64,000 nt of DNA, from the NCBI GenBank assembly GCA_000635495.1, contig JFLW01000041.1, positions 95,501-159,500 on the forward strand. Reading direction: 5' to 3'. The position numbers and the translations under genes are program-made. The notes under the pieces are model-generated. The model saw nothing but the letters and a program-made list of their open reading frames with translations. It was not told where the DNA came from and ran no database searches. The stretch is from Prochlorococcus sp. scB243_495K23 (lineage in GTDB: Bacteria > Cyanobacteriota > Cyanobacteriia > PCC-6307 > Cyanobiaceae). Shown here piece after piece: positions 54,420-64,000 of this stretch (position 1 is the first letter of the stretch; each line of letters opens with the position of its first letter).

Positions 54420-55322
54420 ATGACTGAAGTTATAAATAGTATTTCTGATTTTGAAAAATATCTTAAAAACACAAAAAAGGTTGTAGAGGAAGCACTTGAT
54501 TTTTCTTTGGGTCCTGAGAATCCAGAAATTTTAAGAGAATCTATGAGATATTCCCTCTTAGCTGGAGGGAAAAGAATACGTCCAATTTTATGTTTAGCAT
54601 CTTGTGCACTGGCTGGAGGAGAACCTTCACTTGCAGTTCCTACTGCGGTAGCAATAGAAATGATCCATACAATGTCCTTGATTCATGATGATCTACCCGC
54701 CATGGATAATGATGACTTGAGGAGAGGTAGGGCGACAAATCATAAAGTATATGGAGATGCAATAGCTATTCTTGCAGGCGATGCTTTATTAACGAGGGCC
54801 TTTGAAATGGTCTCTTTAAGAAGCCCTGGAGTTGATCCAAATAGATTATTAAATGTAGTTGGCGAATTATCCTTAGTTGCTGGTGCACCAGGCTTAGTCG
54901 GGGGACAAGTTGTTGATTTGGAATGCGAAGGCAAAGAAGTCGACCTTGAAACTCTCGAATATATTCATCTTCACAAGACCGGGGCTTTATTGAAGGCCTG
55001 CGTTAGAACAGGCGCGATGATCGCAGGAGCTAACGAAAAACTATTACAAGCTCTGACAACATATGCAGAGGGAATTGGTTTAGCCTTCCAAATAATAGAT
55101 GATATTCTTGATTTAACTTCCAGCAGTGAAAAGCTTGGTAAAACTGCCGGCAAAGATCTTTTAGCTGACAAAACTACTTACCCTAAATTACTTGGGATGG
55201 AGGAGTCAAAGAAAAGAGCATTTGATTTAGTTGCCAAAGCAAAAAAAGCAATTGAACCTTGGGGTGAGGATGCAAAGTATTTAATATCTTTAGCTGACTT
55301 TATTACAAATAGAGATAGATAA
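54420..55322 (+). CDS. crtE: Geranylgeranyl diphosphate synthase
   Basis: 300 residues. The first aspartate-rich motif [17 protein letters not shown] is at 88-103 and the second, [11 protein letters not shown], at 225-235. Makes GGPP for carotenoids, chlorophyll phytol and quinones. Possible farnesyl activity in the same class is not excluded. folD, crtE and the next gene run in the same direction with short gaps. Confidence 0.93.
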   Translation: MTEVINSISDFEKYLKNTKKVVEEALDFSLGPENPEILRESMRYSLLAGGKRIRPILCLASCALAGGEPSLAVPTAVAIEMIHTMSLIHDDLPAMDNDDLRRGRATNHKVYGDAIAILAGDALLTRAFEMVSLRSPGVDPNRLLNVVGELSLVAGAPGLVGGQVVDLECEGKEVDLETLEYIHLHKTGALLKACVRTGAMIAGANEKLLQALTTYAEGIGLAFQIIDDILDLTSSSEKLGKTAGKDLLADKTTYPKLLGMEESKKRAFDLVAKAKKAIEPWGEDAKYLISLADFITNRDR

Positions 55323-55336
55323 TGTTTTTTTAATTT

Positions 55337-55816
55337 ATGTCTGAGTTTTTTTCTTTTTTTAATAATTCAGTTCTTTTCTGGAGCCTATTATCCTGTTTGC
55401 TAGCTCAATTTTTTAAAATCGTATTCAATTTCTTTTCAACTGGTGAGATAAGATTTGGAATTATGTTCGAGACGGGTGGTATGCCTTCAAGTCATTCCGC
55501 CTTAATAACTGGCGCTACATCTGGTATAGGTTATGAATTAGGATTTGATAGCTCAATATTCGCATTATCAGTTGTTGTAGCACTAATTGTTATGTATGAC
55601 GCTAGTGGTGTTCGAAAATCAGCTGGGATTCAAGCAGCAGAAATTAATAAACTATCAAAAAAACTAGACCCGCAATCAGAATTACTGTTAAAAGAAACAC
55701 TAGGCCATACAAAAATTGAGGTCATGGTAGGGAGTTTTTTAGGACCATTAATCACTTTACCTGGAATGTTTTTTTTAGGTTCTCCTCTCAAAATATTTGA
55801 TTTAGTAATAAATTAA
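55337..55816 (+). CDS. DUF212 divergent PAP2-family membrane protein
   Basis: 159 residues with about four membrane segments. The FETGGMPSSHSALITGATSG motif is the phosphatase-like motif of PAP2-related proteins, then YDASGVRKSAGIQAAEIN and LGHTKIEVMVGSFLG. Probably a membrane phosphatase with unknown substrate. It lies 14 bases after crtE, so isoprenoid diphosphates are a possible but unproven substrate. It ends overlapping cobB by 4 bases. Confidence 0.85.
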   Translation: MSEFFSFFNNSVLFWSLLSCLLAQFFKIVFNFFSTGEIRFGIMFETGGMPSSHSALITGATSGIGYELGFDSSIFALSVVVALIVMYDASGVRKSAGIQAAEINKLSKKLDPQSELLLKETLGHTKIEVMVGSFLGPLITLPGMFFLGSPLKIFDLVIN

Positions 55817-57204
55817 GAATGCTTTGAAAAAGTAATTTGGGTGGCATCTATAAAGTTTTTTGCGACTTCTAAAGAACTTGGCAAATGTAAGTGAATCCAA
55901 CTTGCATGTAATTTTTCATCAAAAAAGCCTTCATTTTTGTATTCAGTTTTCCAAGATTTAATTTTCCATGGGGAAGAAAGTTTCTTCTGATGATCAGCCT
56001 TTCCAAAATCAAGTTCAGATAAATTATTTTCAATTTCCCAATAATGAAATTCATGTCCTCTAATTAATTGATTTTGTTTAATTATCGGAGTATCTTTTAA
56101 ACCCTCAATGTATCTATAACCTACTGATAGTTTACTTTTTTTTGATCTAAAAGGCAGGATGCCACTCATTTTATGATTATTACCATTTTCATCTTTTATG
56201 AAGTCTCCTAAAATCATCATCCCTCCGCATTCAGCATATATAAATCCATTTTTGCGAAATTTCTTTAACGAATTTAAGCTTTTTATAGAATTACTTATAT
56301 GATCAGCATATTTTTCAGGGAATCCCCCAGGAATAATTAAAGAAGAAGCCTCATTAGGTATTTCTTCATCATCATAAATACTCCATGAAATTAATGGAAT
56401 GCCTATTTCACTCAAAAACTCCTTAGTTTCAGGGTATTGAAAATGAAAGATTTTATCTTCTGCAATTGCTATGGGTTTACTTTTGTCTATTTTAAAATCT
56501 TTAAAATTGACAGAATTAAATATTTTCTTTTGAGGAGATTTCAGAAATTTAATAAGAGAAAATACATCAAGGTTTCTTTCGGCGAAATTTGCAAAATATT
56601 CAACATCAATTTCTTTTTCATTTTCCATTGGAGATATCAAACCTAAATTAGCTTTTTTTAAAGTTATTTTTGAATCAGATGGTAAAAAACCAAGAATTTT
56701 GATTTCTTCATTTTTAAAAACCTCATTGATCAATTTTTTATGTCTATCTGAATTAACGTTGTTAAATATAATTCCTGCTATTGACAACTCACTATCAAAA
56801 TCTCTAAAACCTCGAATAGTCGCCAGAAGAGATGCTACTTGACCTCTAGCATTAACAATAAAAATTATTGGAGCATTGAGAAGTTTAGAAATATTTGCAG
56901 TGCTTGAATAGGTTGTTGCCCCTAATCCATCAAATAGACCCATTGCCCCTTCAATTAATGAGAATTCATATTTCAAAGAATATTTAAAAAAACATTCTTG
57001 AACCCATTCCTCACCACTTAAAAAAATATCTAAATTCCTACAAATAGGTTGGCCAATTGAACTAAGTTGTTGTTGATCAAGATAATCTGGGCCAACCTTG
57101 AAAGTTTGTAACTTTATACCTTTTGAGAATGCCCAACAAGATAGCAAAAGCGATAATGTAGTTTTTCCACTATCAGTTGAAGGAGAAGATATTACACAAG
57201 GCAT
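55813..57204 (-). CDS. cobB: Cobyrinic acid a,c-diamide synthase
   Basis: 463 residues, normal for CobB/CbiA. The N-terminal ATPase has ISSPSTDSGKTTLSLLL (Walker A 8-16) and LIEGAMGLFDG; the C-terminal glutaminase has SLIIPGGFPEKYADHI and FIYAECGGMMILGDFI with the catalytic Cys and LRGHEFHYWEIE. It amidates the a and c side chains in cobalamin (pseudocobalamin) synthesis. Overlap with DUF212 by 4 bases. Confidence 0.94.
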   Translation of the reverse strand: MPCVISSPSTDSGKTTLSLLLSCWAFSKGIKLQTFKVGPDYLDQQQLSSIGQPICRNLDIFLSGEEWVQECFFKYSLKYEFSLIEGAMGLFDGLGATTYSSTANISKLLNAPIIFIVNARGQVASLLATIRGFRDFDSELSIAGIIFNNVNSDRHKKLINEVFKNEEIKILGFLPSDSKITLKKANLGLISPMENEKEIDVEYFANFAERNLDVFSLIKFLKSPQKKIFNSVNFKDFKIDKSKPIAIAEDKIFHFQYPETKEFLSEIGIPLISWSIYDDEEIPNEASSLIIPGGFPEKYADHISNSIKSLNSLKKFRKNGFIYAECGGMMILGDFIKDENGNNHKMSGILPFRSKKSKLSVGYRYIEGLKDTPIIKQNQLIRGHEFHYWEIENNLSELDFGKADHQKKLSSPWKIKSWKTEYKNEGFFDEKLHASWIHLHLPSSLEVAKNFIDATQITFSKHS

Positions 57205-57207
57205 CTA

Positions 57208-58509
57208 TTAGTTATTAAAACCGTTAAATATTTGAAGGGCTATTTTAATAGAATTTTCAAAAAGAGGGCTGGTATTACCTCTACTACTTCCCAACAATTT
57301 ACTAACATCATACTCTGATGTAGAAAAAGAATTTGGAACAACTTGTTCTATTAATTCCATATTAGCCATTCCCCCTGCTTCAAGTCTCATACACTCCACT
57401 GATTCACAGCCAAGTATTACACAAGTGTTATTTTTTTGAACCTCACTAATTTTTGAAATCAGCCTTAATCCAATAACTTGTCCTAAATGAATACTTGGAT
57501 TTCCCAAAGATAAGGGATTAATTGATGCAGAAATTATTTCGCCATTAATTCTTTCAAACTCTATTTTTATTGATTCTATATCCCTTTCAACTCTCAGAAA
57601 TGACCAACCAAGCTTATCGCTAATCCATGAAATCAAAAACAAAGCTTGAATCATATGATCTCCTGCGATATCAATGTCAATATCAGTAATATGATCTAAA
57701 ATTTGTCTCCTCGAGGGCGGATCAAAAATCATTGCCAATGATTCTCTCCAATTTTTCAATCTAACCCAATTCAAATCATTAATAGCTTTATTTGCGTTAT
57801 TTAATTGATCTAAAACTTTTAAACATCTTTGAGGAGATCCAAGAGCAGTATCAATTATTAACCTTATACCATAATCAGTAAAAAATTCGAAGATTTCGGG
57901 CGATTCATCCAAGCTTCCATTCCACCACAACCATGAAGGTAATTCATCAATTGATAACCCATCAATTATTTTTAATCCTTTATTAAATATTGAGTCCGAG
58001 TCCCCCCTAATAACAACTAAATCACCACATATAGGTTGCATAGCTGGAGTATCACTTAATGGACAATAAGCGGATACAAAAGTTTTGATATCTGAATTTT
58101 TATTTAATGTTGGTGCTAGAGTTATTAATCTTCTTGGATTCAATGTACTTATTGATGATTCAAAAAATTGTCCTCTAAAATCTTCAAAGTCTTTATTAGA
58201 TAAATTTTTCTTCAACGAATTCAATACTTCTTCACTATTAAGGGAAGTAGTGATAGGAAGTCCTTGATCTAATATAAATTTTTTAGCAACTTCAATTATC
58301 TCTGGACTTAAATTTCCAGTAATTGGTCCATTTACTAAACCTTTTTGAACCAAACATTGTTCTAGCCAAGCAGGCTGCCAAACCATTAATGTAAAAGTAT
58401 TAGCACCACTTTTATCATTATCTTCTGCAATCCATAATTTATTAAGGTAATTAGAAATTTCCTGATAAGGCAGCTCTAAAGGGGTTTGGAGTGTTAGTTG
58501 AGGTTTCAT
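57208..58509 (-). CDS. opcA: Glucose-6-phosphate dehydrogenase assembly protein OpcA
   Basis: 433 residues. NTFTLMVWQPAWLEQCLVQK and GSPQRCLKVLDQLNNANKAI are family blocks; ILGCESVECMRLEAGGMANM near the end (Cys residues) is typical of cyanobacterial OpcA. It activates Zwf under redox control. Only 2 bases separate it from zwf; the pair is a single unit. Confidence 0.94.
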   Translation of the reverse strand: MKPQLTLQTPLELPYQEISNYLNKLWIAEDNDKSGANTFTLMVWQPAWLEQCLVQKGLVNGPITGNLSPEIIEVAKKFILDQGLPITTSLNSEEVLNSLKKNLSNKDFEDFRGQFFESSISTLNPRRLITLAPTLNKNSDIKTFVSAYCPLSDTPAMQPICGDLVVIRGDSDSIFNKGLKIIDGLSIDELPSWLWWNGSLDESPEIFEFFTDYGIRLIIDTALGSPQRCLKVLDQLNNANKAINDLNWVRLKNWRESLAMIFDPPSRRQILDHITDIDIDIAGDHMIQALFLISWISDKLGWSFLRVERDIESIKIEFERINGEIISASINPLSLGNPSIHLGQVIGLRLISKISEVQKNNTCVILGCESVECMRLEAGGMANMELIEQVVPNSFSTSEYDVSKLLGSSRGNTSPLFENSIKIALQIFNGFNN

Positions 58510-58511
58510 TT

Positions 58512-60035
58512 TTAAGGTCTACGCCAGAACATATTATCTTTTGAAATTAATTGATCAGACTCAGGAGGTCCCCATGTCATAGATTCATAACTATAAATAG
58601 GTAACTTCCAAGGAGAATTATCCATCAATTCAATTAATGGCGTATAGAGTTTCCAGGCTGCTTCTACTTCATCACTTCGAGTAAATAGGGTTGGGTCAGA
58701 AAGCATTGCATCAGCTAATAATCTTACATAGCCTTCATCTGAGGGTTCTCCAAATGATTCATCATAAGAAAATTCCATCTCAACAGGTCTTGATTTCATT
58801 CCAGAACCAGGGGATTTTACCTCAAATTTGAAAGTAGCACCTTCATTTGGCTGAATTCTAAGGATAAGTTGATTTGGGGCAGGATTTATAATTGTTGATT
58901 CAAATAAATGAACAGGAACGTCTTTAAAAGTTAAGACTATTTCCCCAAGTCTTTTAGGTAGTCTTTTACCTGTTCTCAAATAAAAAGGAACCCCTTGCCA
59001 ACGCCAGTTATCAACGAAAACTTTTGTCGCAATATAAGTTTCTGTTGTGCTATTACAATTAACACCATCTTCCTGCCTATATCCTTTTAGTCGATTTGAA
59101 ATATTCCCTCCTTCTCCATATTGACCTCTTATGCAACAATTCCAAGGTTCATTTTCGTCAGCAAGTTTTGAAGCTTGAAGAACCTTTGCTTTTTCATTTC
59201 TTATTGCTTCTGGTTCAAACTTTCCAGGAGGCTCCATAGCAGTAACAGCAAGCATTTGGGTCATATGATTTTGAAGCATATCCCTCAAAGCACCAGAGCT
59301 TTCGTAATAACCTGCTCTATCTTCAACGCCCACTGTTTCAGATGAAGTAATTTGAACACTTGATATATAATTTCTATTCCAGATTGGTTCAAAAATAGTG
59401 TTAGCAAACCTCAAAACAAGAATATTCTGAACTGTCTCTTTACCTAAATAATGATCAATCCTATAAATCTGACTTTCTTCAGCGCAACTTTGGACGATCT
59501 TATTCAATTTTTTTGCACTTGAATAATCTCTTCCAAAAGGTTTTTCAATCACTAAACGACTTTTCTTAGGGTCATCTAAAAGGCCAGCTGCTTTAAGAGC
59601 TTTACATCCACTTGCATAGAAATTCGGAGATACTGACAAATAAAATGTTCTATTCCCGTGAGTAGCTTGTGTTTTATCAATTTCATTTAATCTCTTAGAA
59701 AGCCTTAAGACATGATCACTTTGTTGTAGATCAACAGGTTCATAGAAAAGATAATTAGAAAATTGTTCCCACTCCCTTTCTTTACCAGATATTTGATTTG
59801 ATAGCTTTGCTTTCATCTTTTCTCTAAACTCATTATCAGTCCAAGGTCTTCTAGCGCAACCAACTATTCCAAATTCACTAGGAATTCTTCTTTGCAAATA
59901 GAGTTCAAATAAGGCTGGTATTAATTTTCTATGAGTAAGGTCTCCACTAGCACCAAATATGACTAAGCATTGTGGAGATATAACTCTTTCCTGCCGTAAG
60001 CCTAATCTTAGAGGATTACTTAAAATTGAAGGCAT
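58512..60035 (-). CDS. zwf: Glucose-6-phosphate 1-dehydrogenase
   Basis: 507 residues. VIFGASGDLTHRKLIPALFE at the N-terminus is the NADP-binding loop, RIDHYLGKETVQNIL contains the active site (His-Asp). It catalyses the first step of the oxidative pentose phosphate pathway, the main NADPH source in the dark. zwf is followed by opcA. Confidence 0.97.
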   Translation of the reverse strand: MPSILSNPLRLGLRQERVISPQCLVIFGASGDLTHRKLIPALFELYLQRRIPSEFGIVGCARRPWTDNEFREKMKAKLSNQISGKEREWEQFSNYLFYEPVDLQQSDHVLRLSKRLNEIDKTQATHGNRTFYLSVSPNFYASGCKALKAAGLLDDPKKSRLVIEKPFGRDYSSAKKLNKIVQSCAEESQIYRIDHYLGKETVQNILVLRFANTIFEPIWNRNYISSVQITSSETVGVEDRAGYYESSGALRDMLQNHMTQMLAVTAMEPPGKFEPEAIRNEKAKVLQASKLADENEPWNCCIRGQYGEGGNISNRLKGYRQEDGVNCNSTTETYIATKVFVDNWRWQGVPFYLRTGKRLPKRLGEIVLTFKDVPVHLFESTIINPAPNQLILRIQPNEGATFKFEVKSPGSGMKSRPVEMEFSYDESFGEPSDEGYVRLLADAMLSDPTLFTRSDEVEAAWKLYTPLIELMDNSPWKLPIYSYESMTWGPPESDQLISKDNMFWRRP

Positions 60036-60145
60036 ATTTTTAGTATTCTTTTTTTAAAATCCTCTTTTTTTTAAATATTAGCTACATATTGTGTCTAAAC
60101 CAAAAAGTATTTATTTGGTGGAACTTAAATCTAAATATCAAAGAT

Positions 60146-61261
<1,116 letters not shown>

Positions 61262-61439
61262 TTAGATTTCTTTTATAAAAGATTATCAATTTGTAGTTTA
61301 ATTTGTAGTGATTTTACAAAAATGGTTACGTTTTGAGATCGGGATAAATAAAAGAAATTATTTTAATTTTTCAGTATTTGTTGTTTTTATCAGTATAGTT
61401 ACACAGAAATAATTTTTTATCTAATTAAAAAATTCATTT

Positions 61440-61967
61440 ATGAATAATCCTCAAGAATCAGAAGATCATTCTAGGAAGAATGATTACAGGACAATTGAGC
61501 AGACGATGGAGAAGTTTTCCGGTGGAACAAGACGACTGGCAGCTCAACTTACAACTTCTGCAAGTTTTGATTCTTTGTGGAGTGTTTTAACAGATTATGA
61601 TCGGCTAAATCTCTACATACCAAATCTTTTATCGAGCAAAAAAATATTTCAGAAGGGAAATAATGTCCACCTCAAACAGGTTGGGGCTCAGGATTTCCTT
61701 GGCATGAAGTTTTCAGCTGAAGTAACTATAGATTTATTTGAAGATAAGGAGCTTGGCCTCTTAAAATTTAATTTAATAAAAGGAGATTTCAGAAAGTTTG
61801 AGGGTAGTTGGAAAATTCAAAATATTAAAAATACTTCAACAAACTCATTAATTTATGATCTTACTGTTCAAGGTTGTCAGTGGATGCCAATAGGGATGAT
61901 AGAGAAAAGACTGAAAAAGGATCTTTCAGAAAATTTAATTGCCGTAGATAGGCAAGCTAAATCGTAA
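61440..61967 (+). CDS. SRPBCC (START-like) cyclase/dehydrase-family protein
   Basis: 175 residues. GGTRRLAAQLTTSASFDSLW opens the polyketide cyclase/dehydrase (Coq10-like) fold, followed by LTDYDRLNLYIPNLLSSKKI, LKQVGAQDFLGMKFSAEVTI and CQWMPIGMIEKRLKKDLSEN. Such proteins bind lipophilic ligands. Ligand unknown. It is divergent from petH. Confidence 0.82.
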   Translation: MNNPQESEDHSRKNDYRTIEQTMEKFSGGTRRLAAQLTTSASFDSLWSVLTDYDRLNLYIPNLLSSKKIFQKGNNVHLKQVGAQDFLGMKFSAEVTIDLFEDKELGLLKFNLIKGDFRKFEGSWKIQNIKNTSTNSLIYDLTVQGCQWMPIGMIEKRLKKDLSENLIAVDRQAKS

Positions 61968-61993
61968 AAAAAATCATTATAAATTCAAATTAA

Positions 61994-62066
61994 TAGCCCC
62001 AAGGGGATTCGAACCCCTGTCGCCTCCGTGAAAGGGAGGTGTCCTAGGCCTCTAGACGATGGGGCC
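61994..62066 (-). tRNA. trnE: tRNA-Glu (UUC)
   Basis: The minus strand folds as a cloverleaf of 73 nt: acceptor GGCCCCA / TGGGGCT, D arm GTCTAGAGGCCTAGGAC, anticodon arm CCTCC-CTTTCAC-GGAGG with anticodon TTC, and T arm AGGGG-TTCGAAT-CCCCT. No CCA is encoded. Position 1:72 is G·U. This tRNA also supplies glutamate for tetrapyrrole synthesis through GluTR. Confidence 0.96.
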
Positions 62067-62107
62067 AGGAAATTAGCATAACAGCTTATTAAAAACTAAG
62101 AGTAAGG

Positions 62108-63226
62108 CTAGCCTTTCGTCAAGTATTGTTGCTCTTTGTTTTGTCCTTGCCACACAGGAACTGTGAAATGGAAGCAAGAACCTTCCCCAACTTCAGACAC
62201 GACCCATATTCTTCCTCCATGGACTTGTACTATTCTCCTACATACTGATAGCCCAATACCAAATCCTGAAGTTCCTTCAGAAGTCTGGGGAAGTCTAACC
62301 CTATCTAGAAAAATTCTTTTTTGTTCGCTCAAAGGAATACCTGCACCTTTGTCACAAATTGTTATTTCTACCCATTGATTTGTCTTATGAATCATAGTGA
62401 TTTTTATAGATCCAGAATCTTTAGAAAATTTAATAGCATTTTCAATTAAGTTTAAAAATACTTGCCTCATTCTTCTTTGATCTGCAAATACAGTTGGCAG
62501 ATCAGATGGAATATCAGTATCAATTTCAATATTCCTTAATCTCCAGAATTTTTCTAATTCGAGTATTACTTCAGCACTAATATTACCTAAATCAATTTTC
62601 TGAGGATTAAATAATGCTTCCCATTTAGTTGTTCCAACCTCTAAAAGATCCTGAGATAAGAGTTCAATCTCTTCAAGACGTCTTTTAATAACCTCCTGCA
62701 ATTTTGAAATATCTATTTGTCCGAGTTTTTGACTTTGAACAGCCAAAGTAGCAGCAGTTAAAGGTGTTCTTAATTCATGCGCGACCATTCTTAATAATCT
62801 TTCCTGAGATTCTATTCTTTTTGTTAATGTCTCATTTTCTTGTCTTAAAACAAGAAGTTCGTCTTCCAATAGAAATTCTTTTTGAGTTCTTGTTGAATCA
62901 ATTTTGGATGGCTGCAAATTAATCCCAAGATTTTTTGTTAAGCCTTCCTGTGACCACCTTGGCAACCATTTTTGCAACTGAGAGAAAATATTACTTCCAG
63001 CAAATATTTGCTTTGGAGCTGGGGAAACCTTTATAAGAGCAGGAATAGCTACTAATCTATGTAATTCAAGTAATTCTGGTTGCTCTGTGGGTTCTGAGAT
63101 CTGAAGAGATGTCTCAAATTCACAATCATCTGATTCTAAATAAGCTATTAAGGACTTAATATCATTACTAGAAAGTTGATTTCTAGCTGCTACAAGTATT
63201 AATTTTAGCTCTTTTTTATCATTCAA
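62108..63226 (-). CDS. sasA: Circadian-clock output histidine kinase SasA
   Basis: 372 residues. The N-terminal ~95 residues ([40 protein letters not shown]) are the KaiB-like thioredoxin domain that binds KaiC. The kinase has the H box [14 protein letters not shown] with H150, N box [10 protein letters not shown], and GAGIP and [13 protein letters not shown]. It passes KaiC state to a response regulator (RpaA). The tRNA-Glu gene lies 41 bases beyond its stop. Confidence 0.94.
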   Translation of the reverse strand: MNDKKELKLILVAARNQLSSNDIKSLIAYLESDDCEFETSLQISEPTEQPELLELHRLVAIPALIKVSPAPKQIFAGSNIFSQLQKWLPRWSQEGLTKNLGINLQPSKIDSTRTQKEFLLEDELLVLRQENETLTKRIESQERLLRMVAHELRTPLTAATLAVQSQKLGQIDISKLQEVIKRRLEEIELLSQDLLEVGTTKWEALFNPQKIDLGNISAEVILELEKFWRLRNIEIDTDIPSDLPTVFADQRRMRQVFLNLIENAIKFSKDSGSIKITMIHKTNQWVEITICDKGAGIPLSEQKRIFLDRVRLPQTSEGTSGFGIGLSVCRRIVQVHGGRIWVVSEVGEGSCFHFTVPVWQGQNKEQQYLTKG

Positions 63227-63332
63227 ATGAATTCCTCTGAAGTGTTGAAAAGCTGTTAATCCTTATAAACACCTTAAGATATTTTTTTTTATTTTACAGA
63301 TAGGCTATTAAATAAATAGGACTTTTTTATAA

Positions 63333-63872
63333 ATGGTTGCTATTAATCCAAAGAAAAATTTACATTTTGGTGAAAACCCTCCTGAAATCAACTTAAATAG
63401 TAATTTAAAAAGGTGGTTTTCCAGGAATATTGGATTGTGGAAATCTAATAGAACATATTTTCTTGATGAAGCACAAAAAACTTATAATTTAAGTATGAAT
63501 ATAAACATTCAAGCTCTCGAGAGTAAGTCTGAATGGGAGACGCATTATAAATTTTCATGGTACCCAGAAAAAAAATATAATTTCTTTGAAGAAAATCCCC
63601 AGTATAAAGAAAGAGGAGAAATGTATGCATTTTTAAAAGGTCATCAACTTAAGAGGGGAAATTTTTATCTAAGTAATGATGAAGGTATTTCAAATATTAA
63701 ACAAGTCGACGAACACGAAATGATTTTTGAATCTTCTTACAAAGATTGGTATATTCTTGAACATACAAGACTTGTAGATTCTGATAATTATAGATTTAGA
63801 GTTATATATTCATGGAATAAAGATATGCTTAAAATAGTAGAAAATCATCACGAAATTAAAATTATTAAATAA
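63333..63872 (+). CDS. CpeS/CpcS-like (DUF1001-type) protein
   Basis: 179 residues. LKRWFSRNIGLWKSNRTYFL (residues 29-48) and ETHYKFSWYPEKKYNF resemble the lipocalin-like fold of chromophore lyase CpcS/CpeS and DUF1001 relatives ('S..G.W.S.R.Y'). High-light Prochlorococcus retain only remnants of phycobilin metabolism, so the ligand may differ. Alternative: a related lipocalin of unknown function. Confidence 0.5.
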   Translation: MVAINPKKNLHFGENPPEINLNSNLKRWFSRNIGLWKSNRTYFLDEAQKTYNLSMNINIQALESKSEWETHYKFSWYPEKKYNFFEENPQYKERGEMYAFLKGHQLKRGNFYLSNDEGISNIKQVDEHEMIFESSYKDWYILEHTRLVDSDNYRFRVIYSWNKDMLKIVENHHEIKIIK

Positions 63873-63943
63873 ATTCTCTTGGCAAATTTAGTTTAAAAAT
63901 AAAAAATGTTATCTTTAATAATGTGAATAAAAATAAATCAAAT

Positions 63944-64000
63944 ATGAGTTTAAAAATATCTAAAATTTTTGCAATTCCTCTAATTTTTTCATCTTTTTTA
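63944..64000 (+). CDS. Start of a gene cut by the right edge
   Basis: ATG followed by SLKISKIFAIPLIFSSFL, a positively charged start and hydrophobic run like a signal peptide or membrane anchor. Only 19 codons are visible, so identity cannot be told. Confidence 0.5.
   Translation, partial: MSLKISKIFAIPLIFSSFL

Overview
The window is AT-rich, compact cyanobacterial DNA and reads as a high-light-type Prochlorococcus chromosome segment; the exact clade cannot be fixed from sequence alone. The marker genes are petG, petH, chlI, cytM, crtL, crtE, sasA, a GuaB3-type IMP dehydrogenase, two PAP/fibrillin proteins and the picocyanobacterial small RNAs Yfr1 and Yfr2. I see no rRNA, CRISPR array, insertion sequence, integrase or prophage.

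Region 1 (1-15.8 kb) starts inside purT. Beyond glutathione peroxidase, a tRNA-dihydrouridine synthase, a DHNA-CoA-type thioesterase, OsmC, two fibrillins and a TatA-like protein, it is dominated by very small proteins, many of 33-60 residues and with one membrane span. It also holds a broken Mrr-type restriction endonuclease (one frameshift plus one in-frame TAG), an orphan Nif11-like peptide, a Psb34-like protein, an IF-2 N-terminus-like mini-protein, and a tandem pair of putative small RNAs at 14.58-14.86 kb: a Yfr2-family RNA and an RNA carrying the Yfr1 core in a hairpin loop.

Region 2 (15.8-22 kb) is a zinc island: znuB, a Zur-type regulator on the opposite strand, znuC, a Zur-box-like palindrome, a His-rich ZnuA, a CobW/ZNG-like GTPase and a WD40 protein. 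ZnuA and the GTPase share an inserted domain of about 130 residues, the most interesting protein-level observation here. A gene-poor stretch follows (22.1-22.6 kb) with a leader-peptide-like ORF and a strong terminator.

Region 3 (22.6-35.6 kb) holds the ATP-grasp / alpha-E / transglutaminase triad, a cupin-like protein, a lumenal or periplasmic pentapeptide protein, a PfkB sugar kinase, an MFS transporter, an alpha/beta hydrolase and a partial peptide-type ABC transporter (binding protein and one permease only).

Region 4 (35.6-64 kb) is conserved core: hom, sufE-like, 5-FTHF cyclo-ligase, ruvC, chlI, an rRNA/tRNA methyltransferase, cytM, petG, rsmD, hisH, trxA, Yfr1, guaB3, gyrA, crtL, a GH57 enzyme, leuA, a 7TM-HD phosphohydrolase, folD, crtE, a DUF212 protein, cobB, opcA, zwf, petH, tRNA-Glu and sasA. 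It links amino acid and isoprenoid synthesis, the oxidative pentose phosphate pathway (zwf-opcA), photosynthetic electron transfer (petH, petG, cytM) and clock output (sasA). The window ends in the first codons of a secreted or membrane protein.
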